Source of the DNA: Chara braunii
Taxonomy: Eukaryota; Streptophyta; Charophyceae; Charales; Characeae
Length of the DNA stretch: 21,937 nt
Assembly (NCBI GenBank): GCA_003427395.1
Contig: BFEA01000063.1
Span: 169,488-191,424 of the forward strand
Direction: 5' to 3'
The notes below the pieces were generated by a model. That model was not told the origin of the DNA. It did not search any database and was given only the letters and a program-made list of their open reading frames with translations. The first letter of the stretch is position 1. Each line of letters starts with the position of its first letter. Shown in pieces: positions 8,258 through 16,160 of the stretch. The position numbers and the translations under genes were made by a program.

Positions 8258-10950
8258 CTAAAACCTGACTTCCATTGCCAAGGGATGGGGGGGGAAAGGG
8301 TCTGGGAAAAACTTTGGGCCCCGCATGGGGATGTTGGGGTCTATTGATGTCCAGTCCTTGAAGGTGAGACGGTAATCTCGTGGGACTGATGTCTGCTGGT
8401 CTTCTTCTCTTGTCTGCCCATCACTGTCGTTGTCGCCCGACCACTGTACACTAGCCACCCATCCTTCTCTTGGACCGCCCAGCCACTCGTTGGCGAATTT
8501 GGAGATCTTTTCTGATATGTCTTTGGGCCTGTTGTGTGTGTCCAACACCTGTTTCGTTTCCTGCCATCTCTGCATAATCTCAAGCTGGAAGCAGTTGTTA
8601 AATTGTTCCTTCCTTTCCTCCCCTTCAACTCTGACTCCCTCCATTGTCATTGCACAGCGCAGCCACCATAGAACCCATAGCACCGTCCTCCTTGCCAGAG
8701 CAAACATGTTCCTTGCATAGTTTGTGTCCTGCAGGCCTGGATGGTGGCCCAAGAGGATTGCTCTCCAGTCTCATGGCCATGGTTGGTCCGAAACCATCTG
8801 CCTCCACACCCTCTCCCACTATCTCCATGTTAGGACTGTTGTCGGACATTGCAGGAAGACATGTTCTATTGTTTCAATTCTCATTTGGGACGAGAAGCTT
8901 TGGAGGCAGCGAGAACACCATGGATGAACCCGTCCTTGTTGTTCCAACTGAGTGTGGTCAATTATCCAATTATTTGTGGGAAGACAGCGGTGGACAATCT
9001 GCCATTGAAGGGACGTGATTTTTGTCGGTTTACACTTGTTGTCCTGAAACCATTTTATTGGGGATAGCAGCTGCCTATCCACATTGAGGTGTCGCTGCCA
9101 CCTATCGATTACTACGTCCCGCACATTCCTTTCAACACGTAGAATCTTATATGTGGCTTTTAGTGACAAGTTGTGAACAATTTTCTGTCTGTTGTTTATT
9201 TGATTTGTCTTTTGTGAGGGGTGCCATTGTCATTCGGCGGGGTCCAGGGGGAGTTTTGATATTGGAGTGTCCGGCCTGTATGCTCTACATTCATCCCCTT
9301 TCCCCAGGGTCCTGATCCTGTGAAGGGTCGCTTTGTCAATCCGTTCAAAAGGCGCTCCACTGCCGATTAGTTCTTCCTTTCTCCCCACCCTGTACCATTC
9401 TACCCACACGTATGCCTGCTGCTCAAGGTGAACTTGTCCCACTCGGTGAGATTCTCCCTCCTTTGTTACCCAGTCCCCTTCCTGTATTTTTGGACCTCTA
9501 CACAGGATGGGTCGCCAGGCTAGAGGGAGTGCCTCTACAATCTCCCCCAGCGATTCCTCAATGTTTCGACAGTATCTCAATTTGTCCTTCATTTGGTCCG
9601 GATCTTTCCAGTCCTTGCGTTCCCCATCCCAGAGGTCCCCTACTCTCATTACCCCCTTTTTACCCATCCTTTCCACGGGGGATCCGAACTACAGAAAATT
9701 TGGCTTCGAGAGTTTGTAATCCAACAATTTCCAAAGAGGGGTTGCCTCATTATTTCCTCCCATCTTTCGAGGGTCAGGCGCTGCGGGAGGGGTAGAGCTC
9801 TCCATATTTTTATTATTCGCGGCCAAAAATCATCCTTTGTCCCCTCTATTGTTTCTGCCCCCCGTGCTCTTCTTGGTACTTTCCAATAGCGGTCGTCCAA
9901 CCAGCATAGAGGATCTACCATTGGTGGGGCTTCCGGTGCAAGTCGGGCAATTTGTTCCAGTGCCAATGGTCTCCAAAGGAGTGGAAAGACCAGGATCAAG
10001 CGCAGGATCCATTGTAGGCATAGTGCCTGTATTTGGGTCATTGGATCCAGAATACCCAGACCCCCTTGGACTTTGGGTTGTATCACGGAGTCCCAGGCCA
10101 CCCGACTGATGGTTGTTGCGTTTTCGTTGTCACCTCTCCATAGGTAGGCCGCCACCTTTCTCTTTGCTAAGGGGCCACAAGACCGATTTGTACCATAGCG
10201 TGGCCAGTACTACATTATTAATCACTAGAGCCCTCCCAAAAAGCGATGTGTGTTTGTGATTCCACTGGAGGAGCTTTTGGAGTGCCGGAGATGCGAGCCA
10301 CTTATCATTCTCAGTCGGCCAGCCTTTTGCAGTCATCTTGACTCCCAGGACCCGCACAGGTTCATCCAGGTCCAACCAGGTAATCTCAGGAAGTTCCGGT
10401 GGGCGGCCCCCTTGTTGATGAAGCCACCAGCCAAGCGTTTTTTGTCCCCAGTTTACTGCCATATCCGATAGTAATCAGAAGCGGTCCATTAACCGCTGGA
10501 TTTCTTCCATGTTGGGGGGTGAGGCCTCGACCATAATTGTCAAGTCGTCTGCAAACAGAGAGCATACCGGAATGGCTTCTTCTGGTATGCCTGCAATTTT
10601 GATCCTCTGTAGGCTTTTGCTGTGCCTTAGGTTGGCTGCCAGGGCCTCCATGATGATAATGAAAAGGAATGGGGCTATGGGGTCCCCTTGGCGAACCGAC
10701 CTTTGCAGTCTGATTTCGGGCGCCAGAGTGTCATTTATCTGGACCCGGGTTGTCCCATTTTGGTGCAAGATCCTCACCCACCTTCGAAAGCAGGGGCCAA
10801 AATTCATTCGTTCGAGGCATTTATCTAGGAAAATCCAGTCCACATGATCGTATGCTTTTTCAAAATCGATAAAGATAAAAGCTGCATTGCATCCGGACTG
10901 GCGCGAAAGTTTGATTACTTCGTTGATTAGTAGGATATTTTCCTGGATGT
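8258..10950 (-). pseudogene. LINE RT (motif A onward) with zf-RVT-like C-terminus, broken
   Basis: From 10949 the frame reads into FIDFEKAYDHVDW (motif A), then SVRQGDPIAPFLF (motif B) and FADDLTIM (motif C). After TGA 10475-10477 the same frame continues with the thumb (GVKMTAKGW). Between about 10150 and 9660 the frame is shifted by one (AYLWRGDNEN, KVQGGLGILD), then returns. The C-terminal part has a Cys/His knuckle of the type common in LINE-encoded zf-RVT regions (PWCSRC...ETIEHVFLQCP, about 8925-8845) and LWVLWWLRCA near 8665. Further stops are TGA 9230-9232, TAG 8819-8821 and TGA 8771-8773. The paired shifts restore the frame, so reading can be followed to TAG near 8258. Non-functional. 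Confidence 0.87.
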
Positions 10951-10968
10951 TCGTTCGATCTCCTCTTT
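10951..10968. repeat. 18-bp LINE target-site duplication (right copy)
   Basis: Exact copy of 7757-7774, lying at the truncated 5' end of the LINE and within the PLE coiled-coil ORF. Confidence 0.9.
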
Positions 10969-11206
10969 CAGTTTGGCCACCTCACTATTTCTTGTCAATA
11001 GCTCCGACAACCGCATCCGATTTCGTTGATAACTCCTTGGAGTGTGCCGAGTTCAATTCTTCGCGATCGCGTTTATCACGAGCTCTTCTTTCTTCGTCTT
11101 CTTTCTCCCGTTTCTTCCTCTCTTCCTCCTCTTTCGCTGCTTTCTCTTTCGCCTCGTCAGCATCGTGACGTACTTTAATCAACGACCATTTCGTCAAAAT
11201 GGACAT
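10951..11206 (-). pseudogene. PLE coiled-coil ORF, 5' part
   Basis: The frame from 11206 encodes a highly charged helix (DEAKEKAAKEEEERKKREKE, then RRARDKRDREELNSAHSKEL) and stops at 10985-10987. A second frame, one base shifted, continues from about 11020 with leucine-zipper spacing (MRLSELLTRNSEVAKLKEEI) into the TSD and, across the LINE, into the part at 7756. So a one-base indel plus the LINE insertion broke one coiled-coil protein. The apparent start Met (11204-11206) lies in the terminal repeat of the inserted palindrome and is not native. Confidence 0.6.
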
Positions 11207-11518
11207 TTTTTATTTTTTTGAACGAAATTAAAACCGAGTTTTTTGGCCGAAAACTCGTCAAAATTGTTGTTCCTGATGGTCCAGCGTTTTACAAACGCTG
11301 GACCCCTTGGCTGTACATGGACCTAGCTTGAGACCAGGTACGTCCAGGCAGTCCTGCCTGGAGGTGCCTGGTCTCAAGGTAGGTCCATGTACAGCCAGGG
11401 GGTCCAGCGTCTTACAAACGCCGGACCCTCAAGAACAACAAATTTTGACGAGTTTTCGGCCAAAAAACTCGGTTTCAATTTCGTTCAAAAAATAAAAGAT
11501 GTCCATTTTGACGAAATG
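11187..11518. mobile_element. 332-bp near-perfect palindromic (foldback) element
   Basis: The left arm begins CATTTCGTCAAAATGGACAT and the right arm ends with its complement. The arms remain nearly identical all the way to the centre near 11352 (CCAGGCA...TGCCTGG). Each arm also contains its own small hairpin (GGTCCAGCG...CGCTGGACC, 11279-11305; counterpart 11400-11427). The element splits the PLE gag-like region between the zinc knuckle and the coiled coil. It has no coding capacity. No clear TSD is seen beyond a possible GT dinucleotide. Confidence 0.85.
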
Positions 11519-11562
11519 ACAGTTAATCTTGGCTACGACATCTTCTAACGTACTCACCATTG

Positions 11563-11775
11563 TCACCAGTTGCCTAAGGTACCCACTGCTCCCTCCCCCA
11601 TACTGTCCAGAATAAGATCATGTGCAGGTGCCTGGAAAGGGACTATAGCGGAACTAGGTGCAGGTGATTGATTCAGTCTCCTATCAGGAAGATGACAGAA
11701 TCGGGAGATGTGACCCTGTTGACCGCAGTTATAGCAATTACCACTGAACCGGACATTCTGATTGTTGGGCGCCAT
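11563..11775 (-). pseudogene. CCHC zinc-knuckle (gag/NC-like) start of PLE ORF1
   Basis: An ATG at 11775 (ACGATGGCG context) opens MAPNNQNVRFSGN, followed by a perfect CX2CX4HX4C knuckle, CYNCGQQGHISRFC (11736-11695), then an Arg/Pro-rich linker. It stops at 11563-11565. A one-base shift would continue as SSGYLRQLVTMVSTLEDVVA toward the palindrome and then the coiled coil. Such knuckles bind single-stranded nucleic acid in retroelement nucleocapsids. Its position directly after the 5' pLTR and before the coiled coil argues that it is part of the PLE. It is unusual for this class and is reported as a finding. Confidence 0.7.
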
Positions 11776-11857
11776 CGTAGTAATGTGAAAGTTTGTCTCC
11801 TGTGGTTTACTCGAAGCCACACAACGGTAGTACAATTTCTACGTCGTGAGAGAAAAA

Positions 11858-12651
11858 GTGCATTATCAGCATCTATAGAGACATTCATTCATGTTTACCA
11901 TATGACATCAGCACCATAATGTGAGGACAGCGAGAATGTGGGAGGGAAGGAAGAAGGAAGAAGGACACAAGACACGTTGTAGAAACTGTAAACCCGAACA
12001 CGACTGCTTGATAAAACATGAAAGCAGCAAAATGGCGAAACAACGTTCCGCCAGACGAATGACCCTACCGGTTTCACCTGGTCGCCAGCCAGGATCATCA
12101 GGGGTCTTTTGTCGGTGTTTAGACTGTTGAAAACTTGCTTATATGTCTGTGTCTAACTAAGAAAGAACCGGTAGTCTATAGTCAGTCTTAAAAACACCAC
12201 ATCGCAACCGTCCTTTTTGCTGCCGCGCTCAAAGAGCTCTACTACTTGCTACTTTCAAGGCCCAAGAACCAAATTAAAAACTTCGATGAACCGGTACCGT
12301 AACCATACTAGATACTTATTCTGCTCATCTACCAATTCCGCGACCGATACATCTAGAAAACAAGTGGAAAAACAAAGAAACGCGAATTCCATAAAAAATG
12401 ACGAGTACCGTGCCTCTCCGTCCGTCCGAAAGGTCCTACGAGTCCACCCGCAAAAAACATTCTTCCGTCGTCATCTTTTTCTTTTTCCGAAAAATAGACA
12501 CCACGTTAGTAGGGTGGTAGCCAGTTCACAGTGCGATGCCTAGCGAGCTCCCAAAGGTTTCAAGCGATATATATTCGAAAATCAGAAAAATCAACAAACC
12601 TAGTCTAAAACCCGTGTTATAGCTTACGATCCTTCAAACATGACGTCCAAC
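11858..12651 (-). repeat. 5' pseudo-LTR (direct terminal repeat) of the PLE
   Basis: About 795 bp collinear with 2826-3605. It carries the second hammerhead-like core (12061-12101). In the minus orientation it precedes ORF1, so transcription probably starts inside or before it. Confidence 0.88.
12061..12101 (-). ncRNA. Hammerhead ribozyme-like core in the 5' pLTR
   Basis: Same layout as at 3032-3072: CTGATGA (12101-12095), the CCTGG/CCAGG stem with the same loop, GAAA (12075-12072), then a stem III that is a full 3 bp here (ACC/GGT), and the triplet GTC at 12063-12061. The U/U pair at the base of stem II is shared with the other copy. Stem I pairing at the cleavage site is poor here. Confidence 0.63.
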
Positions 12652-12663
12652 CCCCTTAGTTTG
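12652..12663. repeat. 12-bp target-site duplication of the PLE (right copy)
   Basis: Exact repeat of 2813-2824 immediately outside the right pLTR. Confidence 0.85.
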
Positions 12664-12774
12664 GCCGCGTTTGTGGACAAGTGCTGAAAATTGAGATTGA
12701 ACTCCTTTTCTGCATCTCTACCTAAAACACGCCCAGATTCAGGATCTTAATCCAATCCCCGTTGCTAATGAGAC
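12664..12774. mobile_element. Right half of the MITE split by the PLE
   Basis: It continues the GTCCCA-family element from 2824 and ends AATCCAATCCCCGTTGCTAA followed by TGAGAC, the inverted terminal repeat. Together the halves make about 150 bp, like the uninterrupted copies. Confidence 0.8.
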
Positions 12775-13502
12775 CATGCTCCTGAAGGCAAGCTGAGCAT
12801 CTCCAGTTGGCTCCTCCCAGAAGCAACTGGACACGGCCCGCCCATGTATAGGCCCAATGGTACTTGTTTAGCGATAATTCCGTCGCAGGTTCACGGCATC
12901 TAGACTCCCGAAATACAGTTACAGTAAGGATAAATGTCTACTAAAGCTGTTCACATTGGTATATGACACTATATGTTCAATAAAGTATGAATGCTCTGCT
13001 GCTTTATTTTCTAGATTACGCTAGATTAAGCTAGATTAATGCTAGATTAATGCTAGATTAATGCTAGCTAAGGTTTCGTACTTTGGTTTATCAGAAAAAA
13101 AACTGGGGTATCTACTATCTAGGCTGGAAACGTGCTAAAGATGGACAGTAATTAATACTCCTGACAGTGTGTGTACTAGTGTGAGTATTAACTGGGGATA
13201 GAGGAGTAATTTAAGTGCCTGGGAGAACCAGCCTGAGGCTAAACCAGTGTATCAGATTCTGAGCATATTATCAGTATATTTCTGTATTCGAGGCTTGTAG
13301 GGTTTTGCAGGATTTCAGTCTGGTGACTGTAACCTAAACTGGCTGATTCTGCCAGGAAAACTCCGGGTAGAATTGTGAGGTCGCCGGCCTCTATTGTTAT
13401 TTTGGAATATATAAGGAAGTACACATAAAAAAAAAAAAAAACAAGGAAAAAGACTCGTGTTCGTAAAGTCGAGGAAGAAGGTTAGCATCTCCCAACGGCC
13501 TT
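12775..13502. other. Non-coding stretch with a short tandem array
   Basis: No gene is seen. It contains an imperfect tandem array of GCTAGATTAAT (13011-13068, about five units) and a small inverted repeat (AATTAATACTC/GAGTATTAACT, 13149-13192) beside a TAGTGTGAGTAT motif. An A-run lies at 13428-13441. Confidence 0.5.
13011..13068. repeat. Tandem repeat of GCTAGATTAAT
   Basis: About five imperfect 10-12 bp units in direct orientation. There are no spacers, so it is not a CRISPR array. Confidence 0.8.
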
Positions 13503-13658
13503 GTCCCACTAGCAAAGAGGATTGGATTTAATTTCTGAATCCTGGCCTTTTCGAGGACAGGTGCAGAAAATTGGGATTGATTGGCTTCCCTGCATCTGTG
13601 CAAAACACGTCCAGATACAGGAATTTAATAATCCAATTATAGTCTTTGCTAATGGGAC
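13503..13658. mobile_element. GTCCCA-family MITE, uninterrupted copy
   Basis: Ends are GTCCCACTAGCAAAGAGG and, inverted, TTTGCTAATGGGAC. The interior (CTGAATCCTGGCC...CAGAAAATTGGGATTGA...CACGTCCAGATACAGG) aligns with the copies at 2784/12774, 18099 and 21438. It is non-coding and non-autonomous. Confidence 0.8.
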
Positions 13659-13917
13659 CAGGCCCACTCTACGAACCTACGAACATGAGAGTAAGGGTGT
13701 CCTCCCACTAGCTCGAGCTTGATAAATGTATCTGATCACATCTGTCGCGGCACGCGAATGCATCTGACTGCAATTGCGTCCATAAATAATTACAAGGGTC
13801 CTAGTGTGAGTATGCCCTAAAGCACTCCAGCTTCTTTTGTATTCAGCACATGATGTCCTCCACGAGAGTTAAGCCTCACATTTTGTGCTGAATCATTGAC
13901 TCAGAACCCTAGATCAT

Positions 13918-13964
<47 letters not shown>

Positions 13965-14299
13965 TAGATCAATCTATTCCCTTCTTTTTTTTTGAGATCA
14001 CTCTATTCCGGTGTTGGATAAGGAAAAATAGTCTACAAACTATATGAACGCATACGGTTTAGGCTACCCACCCTCGGGTGGATCCAACCCGAATGTCCCC
14101 AAGGACGCACCAGGACTTTTTCGACTGAACTTCTGATGTGATTGCAGAAAGATGCATCCACGTGTTGACGAATTTGCAGTCAGATGCATTTAGGAGAGTG
14201 CTAGTGTGAGTATGCCCTCAGTCATTGGAAAGGATACTGGACCCATTCTCCACCAGGTGCAGCTCCCGACCAATAGAAAGGAGCTAACCTCGGATATCT
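13659..14299. other. MITE fragments and microsatellite region
   Basis: No gene is seen. It holds two right ends of the GGGCATACTCACACTAGCAC family (13801-13818 and 14198-14218), an inverted pair GAATGCATCTGACTGCAA (about 13756-13773) and TTTGCAGTCAGATGCATTT (about 14173-14191) that are probably subterminal parts of the same family, an ATTT microsatellite, and a degenerate LINE-tail fragment (14232-14280). Confidence 0.55.
13916..13965. repeat. ATTT microsatellite
   Basis: About twelve perfect units. It is followed by AGATCAATCTATTCC (13966-13980) and a near copy AGATCACTCTATTCC (13995-14009) on either side of a T-run. Confidence 0.95.
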
Positions 14300-14300
14300 T

Positions 14301-14827
14301 AGGCTTGGACCCCACTGGCCGGCGGCGTGGAAAAGTTTTGGCGAGGAAGTGTTTTCAGACCGCACAGGTGTTGGAAACCGTTGTGGAAAGTCGGCCCGGA
14401 AAGGAGTTTCAGACCCCACTGCGGTTGGAAAGAGGTCGTGGAAAAGCTGACGGGGCATTTCTACTCGGCTCGAGGGCTAGAAATTTTTGGCGATGAGTTT
14501 CCAGGCCGTTTCCAAGGACACCTCCAGATGAGTAGGGTGGGGGGCATGTCAAACAGTTTCCAGGATAGGGCTGGACGTCGTGGCGTTTTGTAGACACTTC
14601 ATTGGCTGCGCAAGCAGACCATGGACCACAGCCCCCGCCGGGCTTGACTTTTTGGGAAACACCCCGGTGCGATTTCCTATTCGGGTATGCCCAAACTTTT
14701 CCAATGCCGAAACTATCGGCCTGCGGTGGGGTCCCAATGAAACGAGGAAGAATGTTTCCAACCACGGTCGGCCATTTTTTATGGCCAACACCAGTTTCCA
14801 GCCGCCGGCCAGTGGGTTCCAAGCCTT
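14301..14827. mobile_element. Foldback element with GGCTTGGA ends and TGGAAA arrays
   Basis: The left arm (14301-14345, with CCCACTGGCCGGCGGC) is an inverted near-copy of the right arm (14783-14827). The left half has repeated TGGAAA (five or more), and the right half has the complement TTTCCA (five or more), so the subterminal arrays mirror each other. The left flank is TTA and the right flank TTG, a possible mutated 3-bp TSD like that of the 19473 and 20851 elements. It is non-coding and GC-richer than its surroundings. Confidence 0.65.
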
Positions 14828-15021
14828 GGAGAGGTTGATATAAAGGAGTCCGCAGCGAAAAAAAGGGAAAAAATAGAGAATTTTAATTAAAAAAAACTTC
14901 GAAAATGAAAAATAAAGAAAAATAAAGCAGTGCCCGGACCGAATTCATTCATTGACAATTCATTTCCTACGATATTGTTACTTTTTTTTTTTATTAGAAA
15001 CTACGGATCATAACGGATGTC
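14828..15021. other. A/T-rich unassigned stretch
   Basis: A-rich tracts (14867-14932) and a T-run (14981-14992). No gene or clear repeat boundary is seen. Confidence 0.4.
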
Positions 15022-15241
15022 CCAAATTCTCTACTTTATTTTCCCATTACTGGACTATTGCCCCTATTTGAGGTACCAAACCTTCCCGTCGATGTGAACT
15101 CTTGGGGACGATCAGCCTGTTATCCCTATAGCCAAATTGTCTACTGTATTTTCCCATTTCTGGACGATTGCCCCGATTTGAGGTGCCAAACCTTCCTGTC
15201 GATGTGATCTCTTGGGGAAGATGAGCCTGTTATCCCTAGAC
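15022..15241. repeat. 110-bp tandem duplication spanning plastid rDNA sequence
   Basis: CCAAATTCTCTACTTTATTT at 15022 recurs as CCAAATTGTCTACTGTATTT at 15132, and the two 110-bp units stay collinear through the rRNA-like portion to TGTTATCCCTA. They differ at roughly a dozen sites. Both the non-rRNA prefix and the rRNA-like suffix are duplicated, so the duplication happened after the plastid fragment had arrived. Confidence 0.85.
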
Positions 15242-15335
15242 TAACTTTTATCCGCTGAGCGACGCCCCTTCCACTCGGTACCGTTGAATCACTAAGGCCG
15301 AGTTTCGTCCCAGCTCGACGAGTCAGCCGGGACAA
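15071..15335 (-). pseudogene. Decayed plastid-type 23S rRNA fragment (nuclear copy)
   Basis: On the minus strand, 15335 to 15181 reads GAGCTGGGACGAAACTCGGC, CTTAGTGATT, CGCTCAGCGGATAAAAGTTA, AGGGATAACAGGCT and TTCCCCAAGAG, then TTTGGCACCTC. These are universally conserved large-subunit rRNA segments near the peptidyl-transferase region, in their normal order. The TTCCCCAAGAG...CACATCGAC form and the AAAAGTTA...AGGGATAACAGG spacing match plastid 23S rather than mitochondrial or cytosolic rRNA. A second, shorter piece is in the upstream tandem unit (15071-15131). Only a small part of the gene is present, with substitutions in conserved bases, so it is a transferred pseudogene. It implies a host with a plastid. 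Confidence 0.8.
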
Positions 15336-15348
15336 GTTCCCACCAACT

Positions 15349-15420
15349 GGCCTAGCTCAGTTGTTACACCCCCTGAACTGTTGAAAGACAGACCTGAGTT
15401 TGAACTCCACTGGAAGCCTA
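15349..15420 (+). pseudogene. tRNA-like sequence, probable SINE head or degenerate tRNA
   Basis: TGGCCTAGCTCAGTTGT has a polymerase III A-box-like core (TAGCTCAGTTG). About 50 bp later GAGTTTGAACTCC resembles a B box. The start resembles the tRNA head of the SINE at 19254-19324 (GGCCTAGCTCAGTTGG). Acceptor pairing is only partial (GGC/GCC) and no 5-bp anticodon stem forms, so a working tRNA is unlikely. Confidence 0.35.
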
Positions 15421-15885
15421 TGAAAATACTACAATTCTGAATTACCTTAGGGCTAGTCAGTTGGAAAATGATATCTCAAAGTCGTCGCCCTTTTTTTAAA
15501 AAAAAAGAGGGGGGGGAAAGGACAAGGTCCCCACATGCATAGCGAACTGGATTGAGCTCCTGAATCCGGATGGGTTTCTAGCAGAGATGGGGAAAGGATA
15601 AGCCTATCAATCACAACTTTCTGCACCTCTCCACAAACTCCTCCACATGCAGCCATCACAATGTAGTGAACTGGGGGGGGCTGCCAGGAAAACCTAAGGG
15701 GATGGGTTAAAGGGTATAGTCCTGGTACTAATGAAAACACGACAACTATAGGACGTGTTGGTTTATGATGACTTTGTCTCTGGGGTGTTGCATCTGATAT
15801 AAGGGAGGCTAAAAGTTGGTCATGGTTTATGAAACCAGGAGTTGTTGGTGTAGTTCATAGTTCTCTCTAATCACTACTTATCTGA

Positions 15886-15887
<2 letters not shown>
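15421..15887. mobile_element. Degenerate GTCCCA-family copy in otherwise unassigned sequence
   Basis: The part 15528-15640 aligns with the copy at 21438-21597: AACTGGATTGAG, CTGAATCCGGATG, GCAGAGATG and TCAATCACAACTTTCTGCAC occur in the same order. The terminal repeats are strongly eroded. The rest of the stretch has a G-run and no gene. Confidence 0.5.
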
Positions 15888-15929
<42 letters not shown>

Positions 15930-15962
15930 AATTGTCATCATCATCATCGTCATCATCATCTT
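15888..15962. repeat. ATC/CAT microsatellite
   Basis: A long run of CAT units interrupted by ATAATTGT and a CGT unit. Confidence 0.95.
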
Positions 15963-15992
15963 ATAGCATCAGTAGTATCATCAGATTTTCAT

Positions 15993-16160
15993 GAGGGACG
16001 CTGGGCCCAGCTCCCAGCTGGTGCTGATCTAATATCAACATTGTATCTCACGAGACGCTGGACCCGCTTTCCAGCAGGTGAAGCTCCCTACCAATGGACT
16101 CGAGCCCTCTGCAAGAGTGGCAGGAGTGTATGCTCCTATCATCACTCCTATCTGTTGTCG
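15993..16160 (+). repeat. Two adjacent LINE-tail module fragments
   Basis: GGGACGCTGGGCCC...CAGCTGGTGCT (15993-16030) is followed 22 bp later by GAGACGCTGGACCCGCTTTC with the CAGCAGGTG, CTACCAATGGA and GAGCCC blocks (16052 onward). Both start at the same base as the LINE tail at 7914. The second one keeps the whole hairpin. Confidence 0.65.

Larger units (their letters stand above)
7775..10950 (-). mobile_element. 5'-truncated non-LTR retrotransposon (LINE) inserted in the PLE
   Basis: The insertion carries a minus-strand poly(A) (T-run 7775-7797), a 3' UTR of about 460 bp, and a degenerate ORF from 10950 to 8258 encoding part of an RT and a C-terminal zinc-finger region. An 18-bp TSD brackets it. 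The 5' end is truncated inside the RT just before motif A, so the endonuclease and first RT motifs are missing, as is usual for abortive target-primed reverse transcription. Removing the insert with one TSD restores the PLE coiled-coil frame (KLKEEIERLKIAQC). Confidence 0.93.
2825..12651 (-). mobile_element. Permuted Penelope-like retroelement (Chlamys/Naiad-type), nested and decayed
   Basis: This is a complete but inactive retroelement on the minus strand. Its direct terminal repeats are 2826-3605 and 11858-12651. On the minus strand the order is CCHC zinc knuckle, coiled-coil ORF, GIY-YIG endonuclease, Cys-rich linker, Penelope-type RT, then the 3' terminal repeat. The terminal repeats do not begin TG and end CA, no integrase, protease or RNase H is seen, and the endonuclease is GIY-YIG; together these exclude an LTR retrotransposon. 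A GIY-YIG domain placed before the RT is the known architecture of Chlamys and Naiad PLEs. A LINE (7775-10950) and a 332-bp palindrome (11187-11518) are later insertions; without them and the extra TSD the element would be about 6.3 kb. Stops and frameshifts affect every coding part. Confidence 0.87.

Noticed and set aside
2825-12651. Long direct repeats read as LTRs of a Gypsy or Copia element
   Set aside because: The repeats lack TG...CA ends, no protease, integrase or RNase H is present, the TSD is 12 bp rather than 4-6, and the nuclease is GIY-YIG. A PLE fits better.
13011-13068. Short repeats as a CRISPR-like array
   Set aside because: The units are contiguous without spacers, and the context is eukaryotic.
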